Of a stretch of DNA of 61,778 nt, positions 1 through 8,767 are shown piece after piece. Source of the DNA: an uncultured Acidimicrobiales bacterium (GTDB lineage Bacteria; Actinomycetota; Acidimicrobiia; Acidimicrobiales; SHLQ01). Where the stretch lies: positions 1 to 61,778 of the forward strand of contig CALHYX010000053.1 of assembly GCA_938041035.1 (NCBI GenBank), written 5' to 3'. Numbering within the stretch: position 1 is the first letter of the stretch; the number at the start of each line of letters is the position of its first letter. Under the pieces are notes generated by a model, which was not told the origin of the DNA, did not search any database, and worked only from the letters and a program-made list of their open reading frames with translations. The translations under genes were made by a program, and so were the position numbers.

Positions 1-27
1 ACCATCTGGTGCCAGGCACCAGATGGT
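1..27. repeat. Perfect 13-bp inverted repeat with 1-nt centre
   Basis: The first 27 bases are a perfect palindrome: ACCATCTGGTGCC, one A, then its exact reverse complement. It lies outside any convincing gene, downstream of the stop of the minus-strand gene at 122-1198. It may be a bidirectional terminator without a T-tract or one copy of a dispersed palindromic repeat. I did not see a second copy in this window, and it may be cut by the window edge. Confidence 0.6.
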
Positions 28-121
28 TCGCGGGTGGGAGAGTCCCGGCTTTTGGGCGCCTTCGGCGCAGCCGCATCGGTGCCGAGCGAGCGTCAGCGAG
101 CGAACACCGAGTGCGAGTGAG

Positions 122-1198
122 TCAGCTCGCGTAGAACTCGACGACGACGGCATCCTCATGGACCCGGGGGAAGAGCCGGCCAAAGGAGTTCGACACCGTG
201 TCGGGGAACTCGTGGATCCGAATTTCTGCGGCGTGTTTCCCGCGGGTTGCCATCGCTGCGTTGACGCCGGTGGAGGTGACGGTGAGGCCGATGCGTTCGA
301 GTTCGTCGGCCAACTTGGCCGCAACTTCGCCGGCACCGTGGGCCATGGTCCACATGACCACGCGTTCGCGGTCTTGTTCGTGGGCCTCGAGCGGACCGAG
401 TTCGGTGAGGGGCGCCAGGTCGCACGGCATCTCGATGTCGCGCAGCGTTTCGGTCAGCGGCGCCATGGTGTTAACCCTCGTGGTCGAGACCGCTTGGCGG
501 TTGGCCGGGTCGAACAGGCCGCCGACGACCGCAGGCTGCTCGTCGGGCTCCGAAGCCGGGAGACCCTGCTCGGCGCGCATCGCGGCCAGTACGGCGGGGT
601 GCAGTTCCCCTTCGGCGAGGCCGGCCGGGTCGGGGATCGGTTCATAGTCGGGGTTGGTGGCCCGGGCCGCGATCAGCGGGTGGGCCGCCTCGGACGGGTC
701 GGCGTCGCTGGTCTCCGCTTTGTCGGTATCGGTTTCGGTCTCGCCGGTGTCGGTCTCGCCGGTCGTCGTGTCGGTGTCGGTCTCGCCGGTGTCGGTATCG
801 GTCTCGTCGGTCGTCGTGTCGGTGTCGGTCTCGCCGGTGTCGGTATCGGTCTCGCCGGTGTCGGTATCGGTCTCGTCGGTGTCGGTATCGGTCTCGTCGG
901 TGTCGGTCTCGTCGGCGGCCGTATCCGATCCAGCGATCGCGGAGTTCTCGGTCGCCTCTCCGGCTTCCTCGGCCTCCTTGGCCGCCAGGATGCGCGCCAA
1001 CTTCTCGGTTACCTCGTCGGACGCACTCGTGGTCGGCTCGTCGCCGGAGGGCCCGTCGACGGCCACCGGTTCGCTGGGCTTGCGCCACTCGAACACGGTT
1101 TTGCGCTTTCCGGTGGCGCGGCCGTAGACCCGCCCGGCCAAGACGACTACCGCGCCGATGACCCAGACCCAGAACACGAGGGCGATTACGTTCGGCAT
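122..1198 (-). CDS. Membrane-anchored Asp/Thr-repeat protein, unknown function
   Basis: A 358-aa protein I do not recognise. Residues 4-22 form one hydrophobic segment (ALVFWVWVIGAVVVLAG) followed by basic residues, so the N-terminus is probably a membrane anchor. Residues ~60-85 are Glu/Ala-rich and may be helical. Residues ~97-160 are an acidic TDTDE/TDTGE repeat. The C-terminal ~110 residues (from about 247) look folded and end in an alternating hydrophobic strand (DAVVVEFYAS). Upstream of the ATG on the minus strand is GGAG with a 4-nt spacer. The repeat suggests a flexible spacer between membrane and C-terminal domain. No enzymatic motif is visible. Confidence 0.75.
   Translation of the reverse strand: MPNVIALVFWVWVIGAVVVLAGRVYGRATGKRKTVFEWRKPSEPVAVDGPSGDEPTTSASDEVTEKLARILAAKEAEEAGEATENSAIAGSDTAADETDTDETDTDTDETDTDTGETDTDTGETDTDTTTDETDTDTGETDTDTTTGETDTGETETDTDKAETSDADPSEAAHPLIAARATNPDYEPIPDPAGLAEGELHPAVLAAMRAEQGLPASEPDEQPAVVGGLFDPANRQAVSTTRVNTMAPLTETLRDIEMPCDLAPLTELGPLEAHEQDRERVVMWTMAHGAGEVAAKLADELERIGLTVTSTGVNAAMATRGKHAAEIRIHEFPDTVSNSFGRLFPRVHEDAVVVEFYAS
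719..910 (-). repeat. In-frame tandem repeat encoding Asp-Thr-Glu blocks
   Basis: About 190 bp of short repeats built on GTCGGT(A/C)TCGGTCTCG on the plus strand, encoding repeated D-E-T-D-T and G-E-T-D-T blocks (residues ~97-160 of the host protein). Units are imperfect multiples of 3, so length changes would stay in frame. It is likely to be length-variable between strains, which is an inference. Confidence 0.8.
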
Positions 1199-1367
1199 CC
1201 CGCTCCAATCGGTACGCGTGGCCCGCGATGGGCCGGTTGATCATGGGTGCAAAAGAAGACGCTCCAATCGGCACCGTCGCCCCGTCCTTTAGCGGCCGAG
1301 GTGGCCCGATGAGCAGCGGGGGCGTGACCGAAGTACCGTCGCCGAATGTTCAGCATCGGCTCAGCCA

Positions 1368-2708
1368 GTGGCTGACGACCTGTTTTCGGCCGCCGCGCGC
1401 GATCAACTCGAGCAGCGAGCCCCGCTCGCCGCCCGCCTGCGGCCGACGCGGCTCGACGACATCGTCGGCCAACGACACCTGTTGGGTCCGGGTCGACCGT
1501 TGCGCACGCTCATCGAAGCCGATGAGTTGTCGTCGGTGGTTCTGTGGGGTCCCCCGGGCACGGGGAAGACGACGCTTGCCCGGGTGATCGCTCGGGCGAC
1601 GGCAAAGAACTTCGTCGAGCTGTCCGCGGTGAGCGCCTCGGTCAAAGACGTCCGCGAGACGATCGCTCAGGCCGAACACCGTCTGGGCGAGCGCGGCACC
1701 GCAACGATCCTGTTTCTCGACGAGGTCCACCGCTTCAACAAGAGCCAACAAGATGCGCTGCTGCCATCGGTTGAATCGGGGTTGCTGCTGCTCATCGGGG
1801 CGACCACCGAGAACCCGTACTTCGAGGTGAATCCGCCGCTGCTTTCCCGGTCGGTGCTGTTTCGCCTCGAATTGCTCGACGGCGACGCCGTGCGCCAACT
1901 GATCGAACGCGGCCTCGCCGAGGAAGGGGCGACCATCGAACACGACGCCCTCGACCACCTCGTCAGCCACGCAGCCGGCGACGGGCGCCACGTGTTGACC
2001 AGTCTCGAGGTGGCGATCGTGTTGGCTGCGGCCCGCGAGACGCCGCCCCGGGTGAACCTCAACGACGCGGAATCCGCGCTCGGCATGAAGGCCCTGCGCT
2101 ACGGGCGAGACGAGCACTACGACATCGTTTCGGCGTTCATCAAGAGCATTCGGGGGTCCGACGTCGACGCCGGGCTCTACTGGCTCGGGCGCATGCTCGA
2201 AGCGGGGGAGGACGCCCGGTTCATCGCTCGCCGCCTGGTCATCCTGGCGTCGGAGGACATCGGTATGGCCGACCCCATGGCGTTGGTCGTCGCCGACGCC
2301 GCCGCCCGGGCGCTCGAATTCGTCGGCCTGCCCGAAGCCCAACTCAACCTTGCCCAGGCTGTGGTGCATCTCGCGACCGCACCGAAGTCGAATCGGGTCA
2401 CCGTGGCCATCGCCCGCGCCCGGGAGGCCGCCCGACATGCCGATGGCCACGGAGAGGTGCCGCCGCACCTGCGCGACGGCCACTACAAGGGGGCGGCCGA
2501 GCTCGGCCACGGCATCGGGTACCGCCTCCCCCACAACGACCCCCGCGGGTGGGTCGACCAGAGCTACCGGCCCGACGGCGTCGACGAGACCTACTACGAA
2601 TGGTCGCCCCACGGCGCCGAACCCCGGCGCCAGGCCGCCTACGAGCGCTTCACGGGTACCGATCACCCGGCCGACGACGGTGATCCATCGGTGGCGCCGG
2701 AGAAGTAA
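1368..2708 (+). CDS. rarA: Replication-associated recombination protein A (RarA/MgsA), AAA+ ATPase
   Basis: A 446-aa AAA+ ATPase of the RarA/MgsA/WRNIP1 family, a clamp-loader-like protein acting at stalled replication forks. Walker A is GPPGTGKTT at residues 61-69 and Walker B is ILFLDEVHRF with D118/E119. The family signature RFNKSQQDALLPSVE follows directly, and then the sensor region GATTENPYFEVNPPLLSR. The C-terminal tetramerisation part (IIKSIRGSDVDAGLYWLGRM-like, then ASEDIGMADP) is complete. The start is GTG giving VADDLFSAA, typical of family N-termini. Length is normal (~430-450). It precedes alaS, as in many actinobacteria. Confidence 0.95.
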   Translation: MADDLFSAAARDQLEQRAPLAARLRPTRLDDIVGQRHLLGPGRPLRTLIEADELSSVVLWGPPGTGKTTLARVIARATAKNFVELSAVSASVKDVRETIAQAEHRLGERGTATILFLDEVHRFNKSQQDALLPSVESGLLLLIGATTENPYFEVNPPLLSRSVLFRLELLDGDAVRQLIERGLAEEGATIEHDALDHLVSHAAGDGRHVLTSLEVAIVLAAARETPPRVNLNDAESALGMKALRYGRDEHYDIVSAFIKSIRGSDVDAGLYWLGRMLEAGEDARFIARRLVILASEDIGMADPMALVVADAAARALEFVGLPEAQLNLAQAVVHLATAPKSNRVTVAIARAREAARHADGHGEVPPHLRDGHYKGAAELGHGIGYRLPHNDPRGWVDQSYRPDGVDETYYEWSPHGAEPRRQAAYERFTGTDHPADDGDPSVAPEK

Positions 2709-2774
2709 CGACCCGACCGCACGAGGCCCGGCTCGATAGGCTGGTCCGGTCAACCCTCGATGAGGAGCGGTGAA

Positions 2775-3200
2775 ATGTTCAAACGAGTCGTTTGGACCGG
2801 CGTGGGCTACGGCCTGGGGTTCGGTAGCTCGGTATATGTACAGCGCAAGGTGAAAAAGGCGGTCGAACAGGCCGTCGAGCAGGCTCCCGATCGCGTGAAG
2901 CAGGAAGTCCTCGACCGCGGACGCGACCTCGCGGTGCGAGCGCGGGCTGCCGGTTCGGAGATGGCCCACGTCGCCCGGGAGGGACGGCGGGCGTTCAACG
3001 ACCCCGACGGGCCGAACCCACCGGCTCGGAAATCCGGAGCCGACCGGGTGGGCACCGTCGACGCCCAGTACGCTGCCGACAACGCCGCCGACCTAACCGT
3101 CGACCTCACCGATGGGGAACGCACGGGTGCGTCCGGATCGGCCCGGAACCGGCTCCGCCCCCTCAGTCGACTTGTCCGGCCGCGCCGGCCCGTCGGCTAG
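2775..3200 (+). CDS. Small conserved protein between rarA and alaS, unknown function
   Basis: A 141-aa protein starting MFKRVVWTGVGYGLGFGSS. The hydrophobic Gly-rich N-terminus (residues ~4-20) may be one membrane segment. A basic/amphipathic helix follows (KVKKAVEQAVEQAPDRVKQE), then a disordered Pro/Asp-rich tail and an Arg-rich end. I chose the ATG at 2775 because GAGGAG lies 8 nt upstream; the ATG at 2760 would overlap that Shine-Dalgarno. Small proteins of this build occur beside alaS in other actinobacteria (family knowledge), but no function can be read from the sequence. Confidence 0.7.
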   Translation: MFKRVVWTGVGYGLGFGSSVYVQRKVKKAVEQAVEQAPDRVKQEVLDRGRDLAVRARAAGSEMAHVAREGRRAFNDPDGPNPPARKSGADRVGTVDAQYAADNAADLTVDLTDGERTGASGSARNRLRPLSRLVRPRRPVG

Positions 3201-3267
3201 TTTTGACTGCCCCACGCTCGCGCCCACCCCTGACCCCGAAACCCCAACCAGCGGACTCGATCACCTG

Positions 3268-5838
3268 ATGAAAGCAAGCGAACTCCGTGCCGCGTTCGAG
3301 GAGTTTTTCTCCGGGCGCGACCATGAACGGGTGGCTTCGGCCAGCCTGATTCCCCACGGCTCCACCCTGTTGTTCACCAACTCGGGCATGGTGCCGTTCA
3401 TCCCGTTCTTCGTCGGCGCCGAGACGCCGCCCTACGAACGGGCGGTGAGCATTCAAAAGTGTGTCCGGGCCGGCGGGAAACACAACGACCTCGATGAGGT
3501 CGGCCGCACGTCTCGCCATCTCACGTTCTTTGAGATGATGGGCAATTTCAGCTTCGGCGACTACTTCAAGGAGAAGGCGATCCCGTACGCCTGGGAGTTC
3601 GTCACCGAGGTCCTGGGGCTCGACCCCGATCGACTGTGGGTGACCGTTCACCTCACCGACGACGAAGCCGCCGACATCTGGCGCGACGTCGTCGGCGTCC
3701 CCGCCGAGCGGATTCAACGCCTCGACGAGGACAACTGGTGGCGCATGGCCGATACCGGGCCCAACGGCCCGTGTTCGGAGATCTTCTGGGACAAAGGGCC
3801 CGAATACGGCGACGATGGCGGTCCGGCGCACGGCGACGAGGATCGGTTCGTCGAGATCTGGAACCTGGTGTTCATGCAGTTCGAACAGCAGGCGGACGGC
3901 GAACAGATCCCGCTGCCCTCGCCGAGCATCGACACCGGCGCCGGCCTCGAACGGATTCTCTCGGTACTCGTCGGGGGTGACTCCGTCTGGGTCACCGATG
4001 AGTTTCAGGCCCTGCTCGCCAAGGCGGGTGAAGCCGCTGGGGTGGCCGAGGGCGACGACGACAAGACGGACTTCTCGCTACGGGTGCTCGCCGACCACGC
4101 CCGGTCGACCACCATGCTCGTGAGCGATGGGGTCTTCCCCTCCAACGAGGACCGCGGCTACGTGCTGCGCCGCATCCTGCGCCGAGCCGTGCGCCACGCA
4201 TATCTGTTGGGGATCGAAACCCCAGTGATGCCGACCCTCGTCGAGACCGTGGTCGACCTCATGGGCGGGCAGTACCCCGAGTTGGTCGCCAACCGCGACT
4301 TCATTCGCGACGTGATCGAACGCGAGGAGGAGGGGTTTCGGCGCACGCTGGCGTCCGGGCTCACCATCCTCGACGGTGAACTCGCCGGCCTTGGCTCCGG
4401 CGAATCGCTGTCGGGCGACACCGCCTTCACGCTGCACGACACCCACGGCTTCCCGGTCGAGCTCACCCAGGAGATCGCCGGCGAACGCGACATCGCGGTC
4501 GACCTCGACGGTTTCAACGCCGCCATGGACCAACAGCGCGAGCGGGCCAAGGCCGACCAGGCATCGAAGTCGGGCGGCGGCGACCTCGACGTCGCCGTGT
4601 TCCGAGGCCTGGTCGATGCCCACGGCGAAACCGATTTCGCCGGTCGATCCGCCGACGAAAGCGTCGGCACGGTCGTGTACGTCGACGAGACGTCGATCGT
4701 GCTCGACAAGACCCCGTTCTACGCCGAATCCGGCGGCCAGATCGGCGACGTCGGCACGATTTCCACCGAAACCGGGACCGTCACGATCGGCGATACCACG
4801 CTCGCCGTCCCCGGCCTGCACCGTCACCACATCACCGAACGCACCGGCACGATCGAGGTCGGCCAGCAGGCCACCGCGGTGATCGACGCCGACCGCCGCA
4901 ACGCCATCCGGCGCAATCACACCGGGACCCACCTGCTGCACTGGGCGCTGCGCGAAGTGCTCGGCGATCACGTAAAGCAGCAGGGCTCCTACGTGGGCCC
5001 GGATCGCCTGCGGTTCGACTTCAGTCACTACGAGGCCCTCACGGCCGAACAGGTCGCGCAGATAGAAGATCTCGCCAACGCCGAAGTGCTCGCCAACGAG
5101 AGTTGCCGGCACTTCGAGACCACGATGGATGAGGCCCAGGCGCTCGGCGCGATTGCGTTCTTCGGCGACAAGTACGGCGACATCGTGCGGGTGCTCGAAG
5201 CCGGCCGAAATTCGACCGAGCTCTGTGGTGGCACCCATGTGGGAGCGCTGGGCGACATCGGTCCGATCAAGATCGTGTCCGAGCAGTCGATCGGCTCGAA
5301 CATCCGCCGGGTCGAAGCGGTCACCGGCAACGCGCCCATCGAACGCCTCCGCGCCAGCGAAGCCAAGCTCCAAGAGGTCGCCGACCTTATCGGTGCACCT
5401 GTGGGTGAGCTCACCGAGGGGGTCGAGAAGCGGCTGGCCGAGATCAAGACCATGCGCAAGCGGATCGGCGAGCTCGAGACCGCCGCGGCCGTTGGCCGAG
5501 CCGGTGAGCTGGCCGAAGCGGCCGAGGACGGCGTCGTTGTTGTCCGCGTCGACGGCCTCGACCAGAACGCCCTGCGCGATCTCGCCGTCGCCATCCGCGA
5601 TCGCGACGGCGTCAGGGCCGTGGTACTCGGGTCGGCCCCGGCCGGCGGTGGTGCCGCCCTTGCCAGCGCCGTGACCCCGGACTCCGGGCTCGACGCCGGC
5701 GACCTGATCGCGGACGCCAAGAAGGCGATCGGCGGCGGTGGCCGACCCGCCCCCGATCTCGCCACCGCCGGTGGCAAGAACCCGGACGGGCTCGACGACG
5801 CCATGGCCAGTGCCCGGACGGCCGCTGGTCTCGCCTAG
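3268..5838 (+). CDS. alaS: Alanine--tRNA ligase
   Basis: An 856-aa class II synthetase charging tRNA-Ala in the cytoplasm. The N-terminus MKASELRAAFEEFF and the motifs LLFTNSGMVPFIPFF, GGKHNDLDEVGRT and DTGAGLERI form the catalytic core. The editing domain has the zinc/active-site pair HTGTH (H551, H555) and CGGTH (C653, H657). The C-terminal Gly-rich DHHA1/C-Ala part follows (GGGGRPAPDLATAGG). The frame is open upstream to 3112, but homologues start at MKASELR, so I start at 3268; no clear Shine-Dalgarno precedes it. The stop codon overlaps the ruvX start by one base. Confidence 0.97.
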   Translation: MKASELRAAFEEFFSGRDHERVASASLIPHGSTLLFTNSGMVPFIPFFVGAETPPYERAVSIQKCVRAGGKHNDLDEVGRTSRHLTFFEMMGNFSFGDYFKEKAIPYAWEFVTEVLGLDPDRLWVTVHLTDDEAADIWRDVVGVPAERIQRLDEDNWWRMADTGPNGPCSEIFWDKGPEYGDDGGPAHGDEDRFVEIWNLVFMQFEQQADGEQIPLPSPSIDTGAGLERILSVLVGGDSVWVTDEFQALLAKAGEAAGVAEGDDDKTDFSLRVLADHARSTTMLVSDGVFPSNEDRGYVLRRILRRAVRHAYLLGIETPVMPTLVETVVDLMGGQYPELVANRDFIRDVIEREEEGFRRTLASGLTILDGELAGLGSGESLSGDTAFTLHDTHGFPVELTQEIAGERDIAVDLDGFNAAMDQQRERAKADQASKSGGGDLDVAVFRGLVDAHGETDFAGRSADESVGTVVYVDETSIVLDKTPFYAESGGQIGDVGTISTETGTVTIGDTTLAVPGLHRHHITERTGTIEVGQQATAVIDADRRNAIRRNHTGTHLLHWALREVLGDHVKQQGSYVGPDRLRFDFSHYEALTAEQVAQIEDLANAEVLANESCRHFETTMDEAQALGAIAFFGDKYGDIVRVLEAGRNSTELCGGTHVGALGDIGPIKIVSEQSIGSNIRRVEAVTGNAPIERLRASEAKLQEVADLIGAPVGELTEGVEKRLAEIKTMRKRIGELETAAAVGRAGELAEAAEDGVVVVRVDGLDQNALRDLAVAIRDRDGVRAVVLGSAPAGGGAALASAVTPDSGLDAGDLIADAKKAIGGGGRPAPDLATAGGKNPDGLDDAMASARTAAGLA

Positions 5839-6281
5839 TGCGCGCCCTCGGGCTCGATCTCGGCGATGTGCGCATCGGCGTGGCGATCAGCGATGCCGAC
5901 GGCACCGTCGCCACCCCGATAGAGACCATCAAACGGGCCCGGAAGTGGCACGTCGATCACGGCGCGATCGCCCACCTGGTGGCCGAATGGGAAGCCGAGA
6001 TCGTCGTGGTCGGGCTCCCGTTGTCACTCGACGGCACCGAGGGACCGGCGGTCCGCAAGGTGAAAAAGGAGCTCGGTCATCTGCGTGACACCCTCGCGGT
6101 GCCCGTGGAGACCTACGATGAGCGCCTATCCACCGTTACCGCTGAACGAGCGCTGAAAGAGCAGAACCTTCGGGCCCAGGAGCGCCGCGCCGTCATCGAT
6201 CAGGTGGCGGCCGCGGTGATTCTTCAGGCCTGGCTCGATCATCGCCGCTCGGCCGACCAGACTGATACCTCCGATGACTGA
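5838..6281 (+). CDS. ruvX: Putative Holliday junction resolvase / pre-16S rRNA nuclease (YqgF/RuvX)
   Basis: A 147-aa RNase H-fold protein of the YqgF/RuvX family. Acidic residues sit where expected: D7 in LGLDLGDVRIGVA, E in YDERLSTV, and D in the C-terminal VIDQVAAAVILQAWLD helix. VVGLPLSLDGTEGP is the family's second strand-loop. In bacteria the family processes the 5' end of pre-16S rRNA, and a Holliday-junction role has also been proposed. The GTG start overlaps the alaS TAG, and the 3' end overlaps mltG by 8 nt. alaS-ruvX-mltG-aroE is a widely conserved order. Confidence 0.93.
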   Translation: MRALGLDLGDVRIGVAISDADGTVATPIETIKRARKWHVDHGAIAHLVAEWEAEIVVVGLPLSLDGTEGPAVRKVKKELGHLRDTLAVPVETYDERLSTVTAERALKEQNLRAQERRAVIDQVAAAVILQAWLDHRRSADQTDTSDD

Positions 6282-7779
6282 CGACGACACCCCCGAGTCC
6301 CCAACGTCCCGCCCGGCCAAGCGACCCGCCGACCGCGACGCGGCGCCCACGACCGGGTCCGATGAGGCGACCGATCTCCGGGACGGCTCAGCCTCGGATT
6401 CCAGCGATGAGGCCCCCGAGGGCTTCCGACTCGTCACCCGCGAGGATCTGGGTCAACAGGCCATGCCGTTGCGCAGCCGGGCGTCGACGGGTACCGCGTT
6501 GAGCGACACCCAACCCCGAAGTGCCCCCACGAGCTGGGAGCCGGAACTGCCGAAGGTGTACCCACCGCTGAAGGAAACCCGTCGGCCCGAGCGGCGCGAA
6601 CCGGTGGTGGCCGAGGGCCACGATCCCGAGGCCGGCGAAGCCTTTGATCCCCGCGACTACGTCCGGCTGCCTCGTCGCTCGGGTTCGATGCGGCGCTTCG
6701 CGATCGTCGCAGCCGTGCTCCTGCTCGCCGGCATCTACGTGTATCGCGCCGCCAACGACTGGGTCGATGGCCAGATCTCCCCCGCAGGGCCATGGGGGGA
6801 AGACGTGGAGTTCGCCATCGAGGACGGATGGACCCTCAACCGGATCGCCGAAGAGCTCGACAGCACCGGCGTCATCACCAACTCCACCGTCTTCCGCTAC
6901 TGGTGCAACCGCCAGGACGACTGTGGCGACTTTCAGGCCGGCGACTACACGCTGAACCTCGACATGGACTTCCAGGAAGCCGTCGATCGGCTCAACGAGG
7001 GACCTCGGCCCATCACCTTCTTCGACGTGTTGGTGCAGGAGGGGCTCACGCTCGACGAGATCCGTACGCGGCTCATCGCCGAGAACCCCGAATTCGACCC
7101 CGTCGAACTGAACGATGTGCTCGACAGCGGCCGACTCGAATCGGCGCTGGTCCCCACCGATCGGTTGTTCCTGGTCGACGGCTTTCGCCATCTGCTCGAA
7201 GGCATGTTGTTCCCAGCGACCTACGACATCCTCAGCGAGAAGTCGGGCGACGAGTTCGATCTGTTGAGCCGGATGGTGCGAACGATGGAGGATCGGGTCG
7301 CCACGATCAGCGACGAGGTCGGGCTTCCCCCCGAGGCCGACGAACTCGGTCTCACCGAGTACGACATGATCATCATCGCCTCCCTGATCGAAGAAGAGGC
7401 CAAGATCGATGCCGACCGACCCAAGATCGCCCGGGTCATCTTCAACCGCCTGTTGAACGGCGAATCGCTCGGCATCGACGCGACCACCCGGTACGCGGTG
7501 AACAAGACGCCGGCGGAGCCGCTCCTGCAGAGCGAGCTCGACAGCGCATCGCCGTACAACACCCGTAACCTCGGAATCATCGGTCTGCCCCCGACACCGA
7601 TCGCCGCACCGGGCGAGGCATCGCTGCGGGCAGCTTTTGGGCCTGAGGCGGGGGAGTGGCTCTTCTACGCCCTCACCAACGAAGACGGTGTTGAAGGGGC
7701 TCACGCCTTCGCCAACACCCTCGACGAGCACAACGCCAACGTGGCTCGCTGCCGAGAACTCGGCCTCTGCGGTCTCTAG
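6274..7779 (+). CDS. mltG: Endolytic peptidoglycan transglycosylase MltG
   Basis: A 501-aa membrane-bound YceG/MltG protein that cuts nascent glycan strands and so terminates their elongation. A long, disordered, acidic/Pro-rich cytoplasmic region (1-~138) precedes one transmembrane helix (~141-160). A LysM-like extracytoplasmic part (EFAIEDGWTLNRIAEEL) and the catalytic domain follow. The catalytic glutamate is E373 in ASLIEEEAKID, followed by RPKIARVIFNRL. The substrate-loop motif SPYNTRNLGIIGLPPTPI is intact. The long N-terminal extension is common in actinobacteria. It overlaps ruvX by 8 nt and lies 4 nt before aroE. Confidence 0.95.
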   Translation: MTDDDTPESPTSRPAKRPADRDAAPTTGSDEATDLRDGSASDSSDEAPEGFRLVTREDLGQQAMPLRSRASTGTALSDTQPRSAPTSWEPELPKVYPPLKETRRPERREPVVAEGHDPEAGEAFDPRDYVRLPRRSGSMRRFAIVAAVLLLAGIYVYRAANDWVDGQISPAGPWGEDVEFAIEDGWTLNRIAEELDSTGVITNSTVFRYWCNRQDDCGDFQAGDYTLNLDMDFQEAVDRLNEGPRPITFFDVLVQEGLTLDEIRTRLIAENPEFDPVELNDVLDSGRLESALVPTDRLFLVDGFRHLLEGMLFPATYDILSEKSGDEFDLLSRMVRTMEDRVATISDEVGLPPEADELGLTEYDMIIIASLIEEEAKIDADRPKIARVIFNRLLNGESLGIDATTRYAVNKTPAEPLLQSELDSASPYNTRNLGIIGLPPTPIAAPGEASLRAAFGPEAGEWLFYALTNEDGVEGAHAFANTLDEHNANVARCRELGLCGL

Positions 7780-7783
7780 CCCT

Positions 7784-8614
7784 GTGGCCCCGAGCGGTAC
7801 GACCAGTCTGGCGGCCGTTATCGGCCACCCGGTGCGGCATTCGCTGTCGCCCACCATCCACAACGCGGCCTTCGCCGCAGCCGAGCTCGACTGGGCCTAC
7901 CTTGCCTTCGAGGTCGCGCCCGGCGATGCCGCCCGCGCTCTGGCGGCCATGCGCACCCTCGGCATCCGCGGGTTCTCGGTCACCATGCCGCACAAAGATG
8001 ATGTCGCCGCCAACGTCGACACCCGCACCGAGGCCGCGGAACTGCTCGGCGCGGTCAACTGCGTCGTGAACGACGATGGGCACCTGACCGGTCACAACAC
8101 CGATGGCGAGGGCTTTGTGCGCGCCGTCGCCCACGACGCGGGTATCGATGTCGCGGGAACCAGGTGCGCGGTGATCGGTGCGGGCGGAGCCGCTCGCGCG
8201 GTTATCCACGCGCTCGGCGCCGCCGGCGCGGCCGAGGTGGCGGTGCGAAACCGAACGCCGGACCGGGCGGTCGACGCGGCCGCTCTGGCCGGGGCTTGCG
8301 GGCGGCCCCTCGACGACGGCGAGGCGCTCACCGGTTTCGACCTGGTGATCAACGCCACCTCGATCGGCATGACGGCGGACCAGATGCCGTGTGACCCGGC
8401 CGGGCTCGCCGATGGACAGGTGTTGTTCGACCTGGTCTATGACCCCCGGGAGACGCCGTGGTTGGCCGCTGCGCGCGAGCGCGGGCTCCGTTGCCACAAC
8501 GGCGTATCGATGCTCGTGTTCCAGGCCGTGCGCCAGTTCGAGCTCTGGACCGGCCGGCCCGCACCGGTCGACGCCATGCTCGCCGCCACCGAACGAGCGC
8601 TCGAAGCCGAGTAG
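7784..8614 (+). CDS. aroE: Shikimate dehydrogenase (NADP+)
   Basis: A 276-aa enzyme converting 3-dehydroshikimate to shikimate. The substrate loop HSLSPTIHNAAF is near the start. The catalytic pair is K71 (TMPHK) and D107 (NTDGEG). The NADP Rossmann loop VIGAGGAARAVI is near residues 128-139, followed by NRTPDRA, and the C-terminal NGVSMLVFQAVRQFELW matches the family. The frame opens at 7637 inside mltG, but homology begins at SLAAVIGHPVRHS, so I use GTG 7784, 4 nt after the mltG stop. aroB lies 2.5 kb downstream. Confidence 0.94.
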   Translation: MAPSGTTSLAAVIGHPVRHSLSPTIHNAAFAAAELDWAYLAFEVAPGDAARALAAMRTLGIRGFSVTMPHKDDVAANVDTRTEAAELLGAVNCVVNDDGHLTGHNTDGEGFVRAVAHDAGIDVAGTRCAVIGAGGAARAVIHALGAAGAAEVAVRNRTPDRAVDAAALAGACGRPLDDGEALTGFDLVINATSIGMTADQMPCDPAGLADGQVLFDLVYDPRETPWLAAARERGLRCHNGVSMLVFQAVRQFELWTGRPAPVDAMLAATERALEAE

Positions 8615-8767
8615 GTCGCTCCTGCCCGGTCTTCGACGGCCAAACTCGCGCGCCCGCACCGGCAGAATCGGAAATAGTTGTCGAACTCTGACAAAACGAT
8701 TCAAGGACGGTCACTTCCGTCCGATTGATCTCCTAGGACCAACCGAACCCACCTCGGAGACAACACA

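Noticed and set aside
1350..2969. 539-codon minus-strand frame over rarA
   Set aside because: Shadow frame; rarA has all AAA+ motifs on the plus strand.
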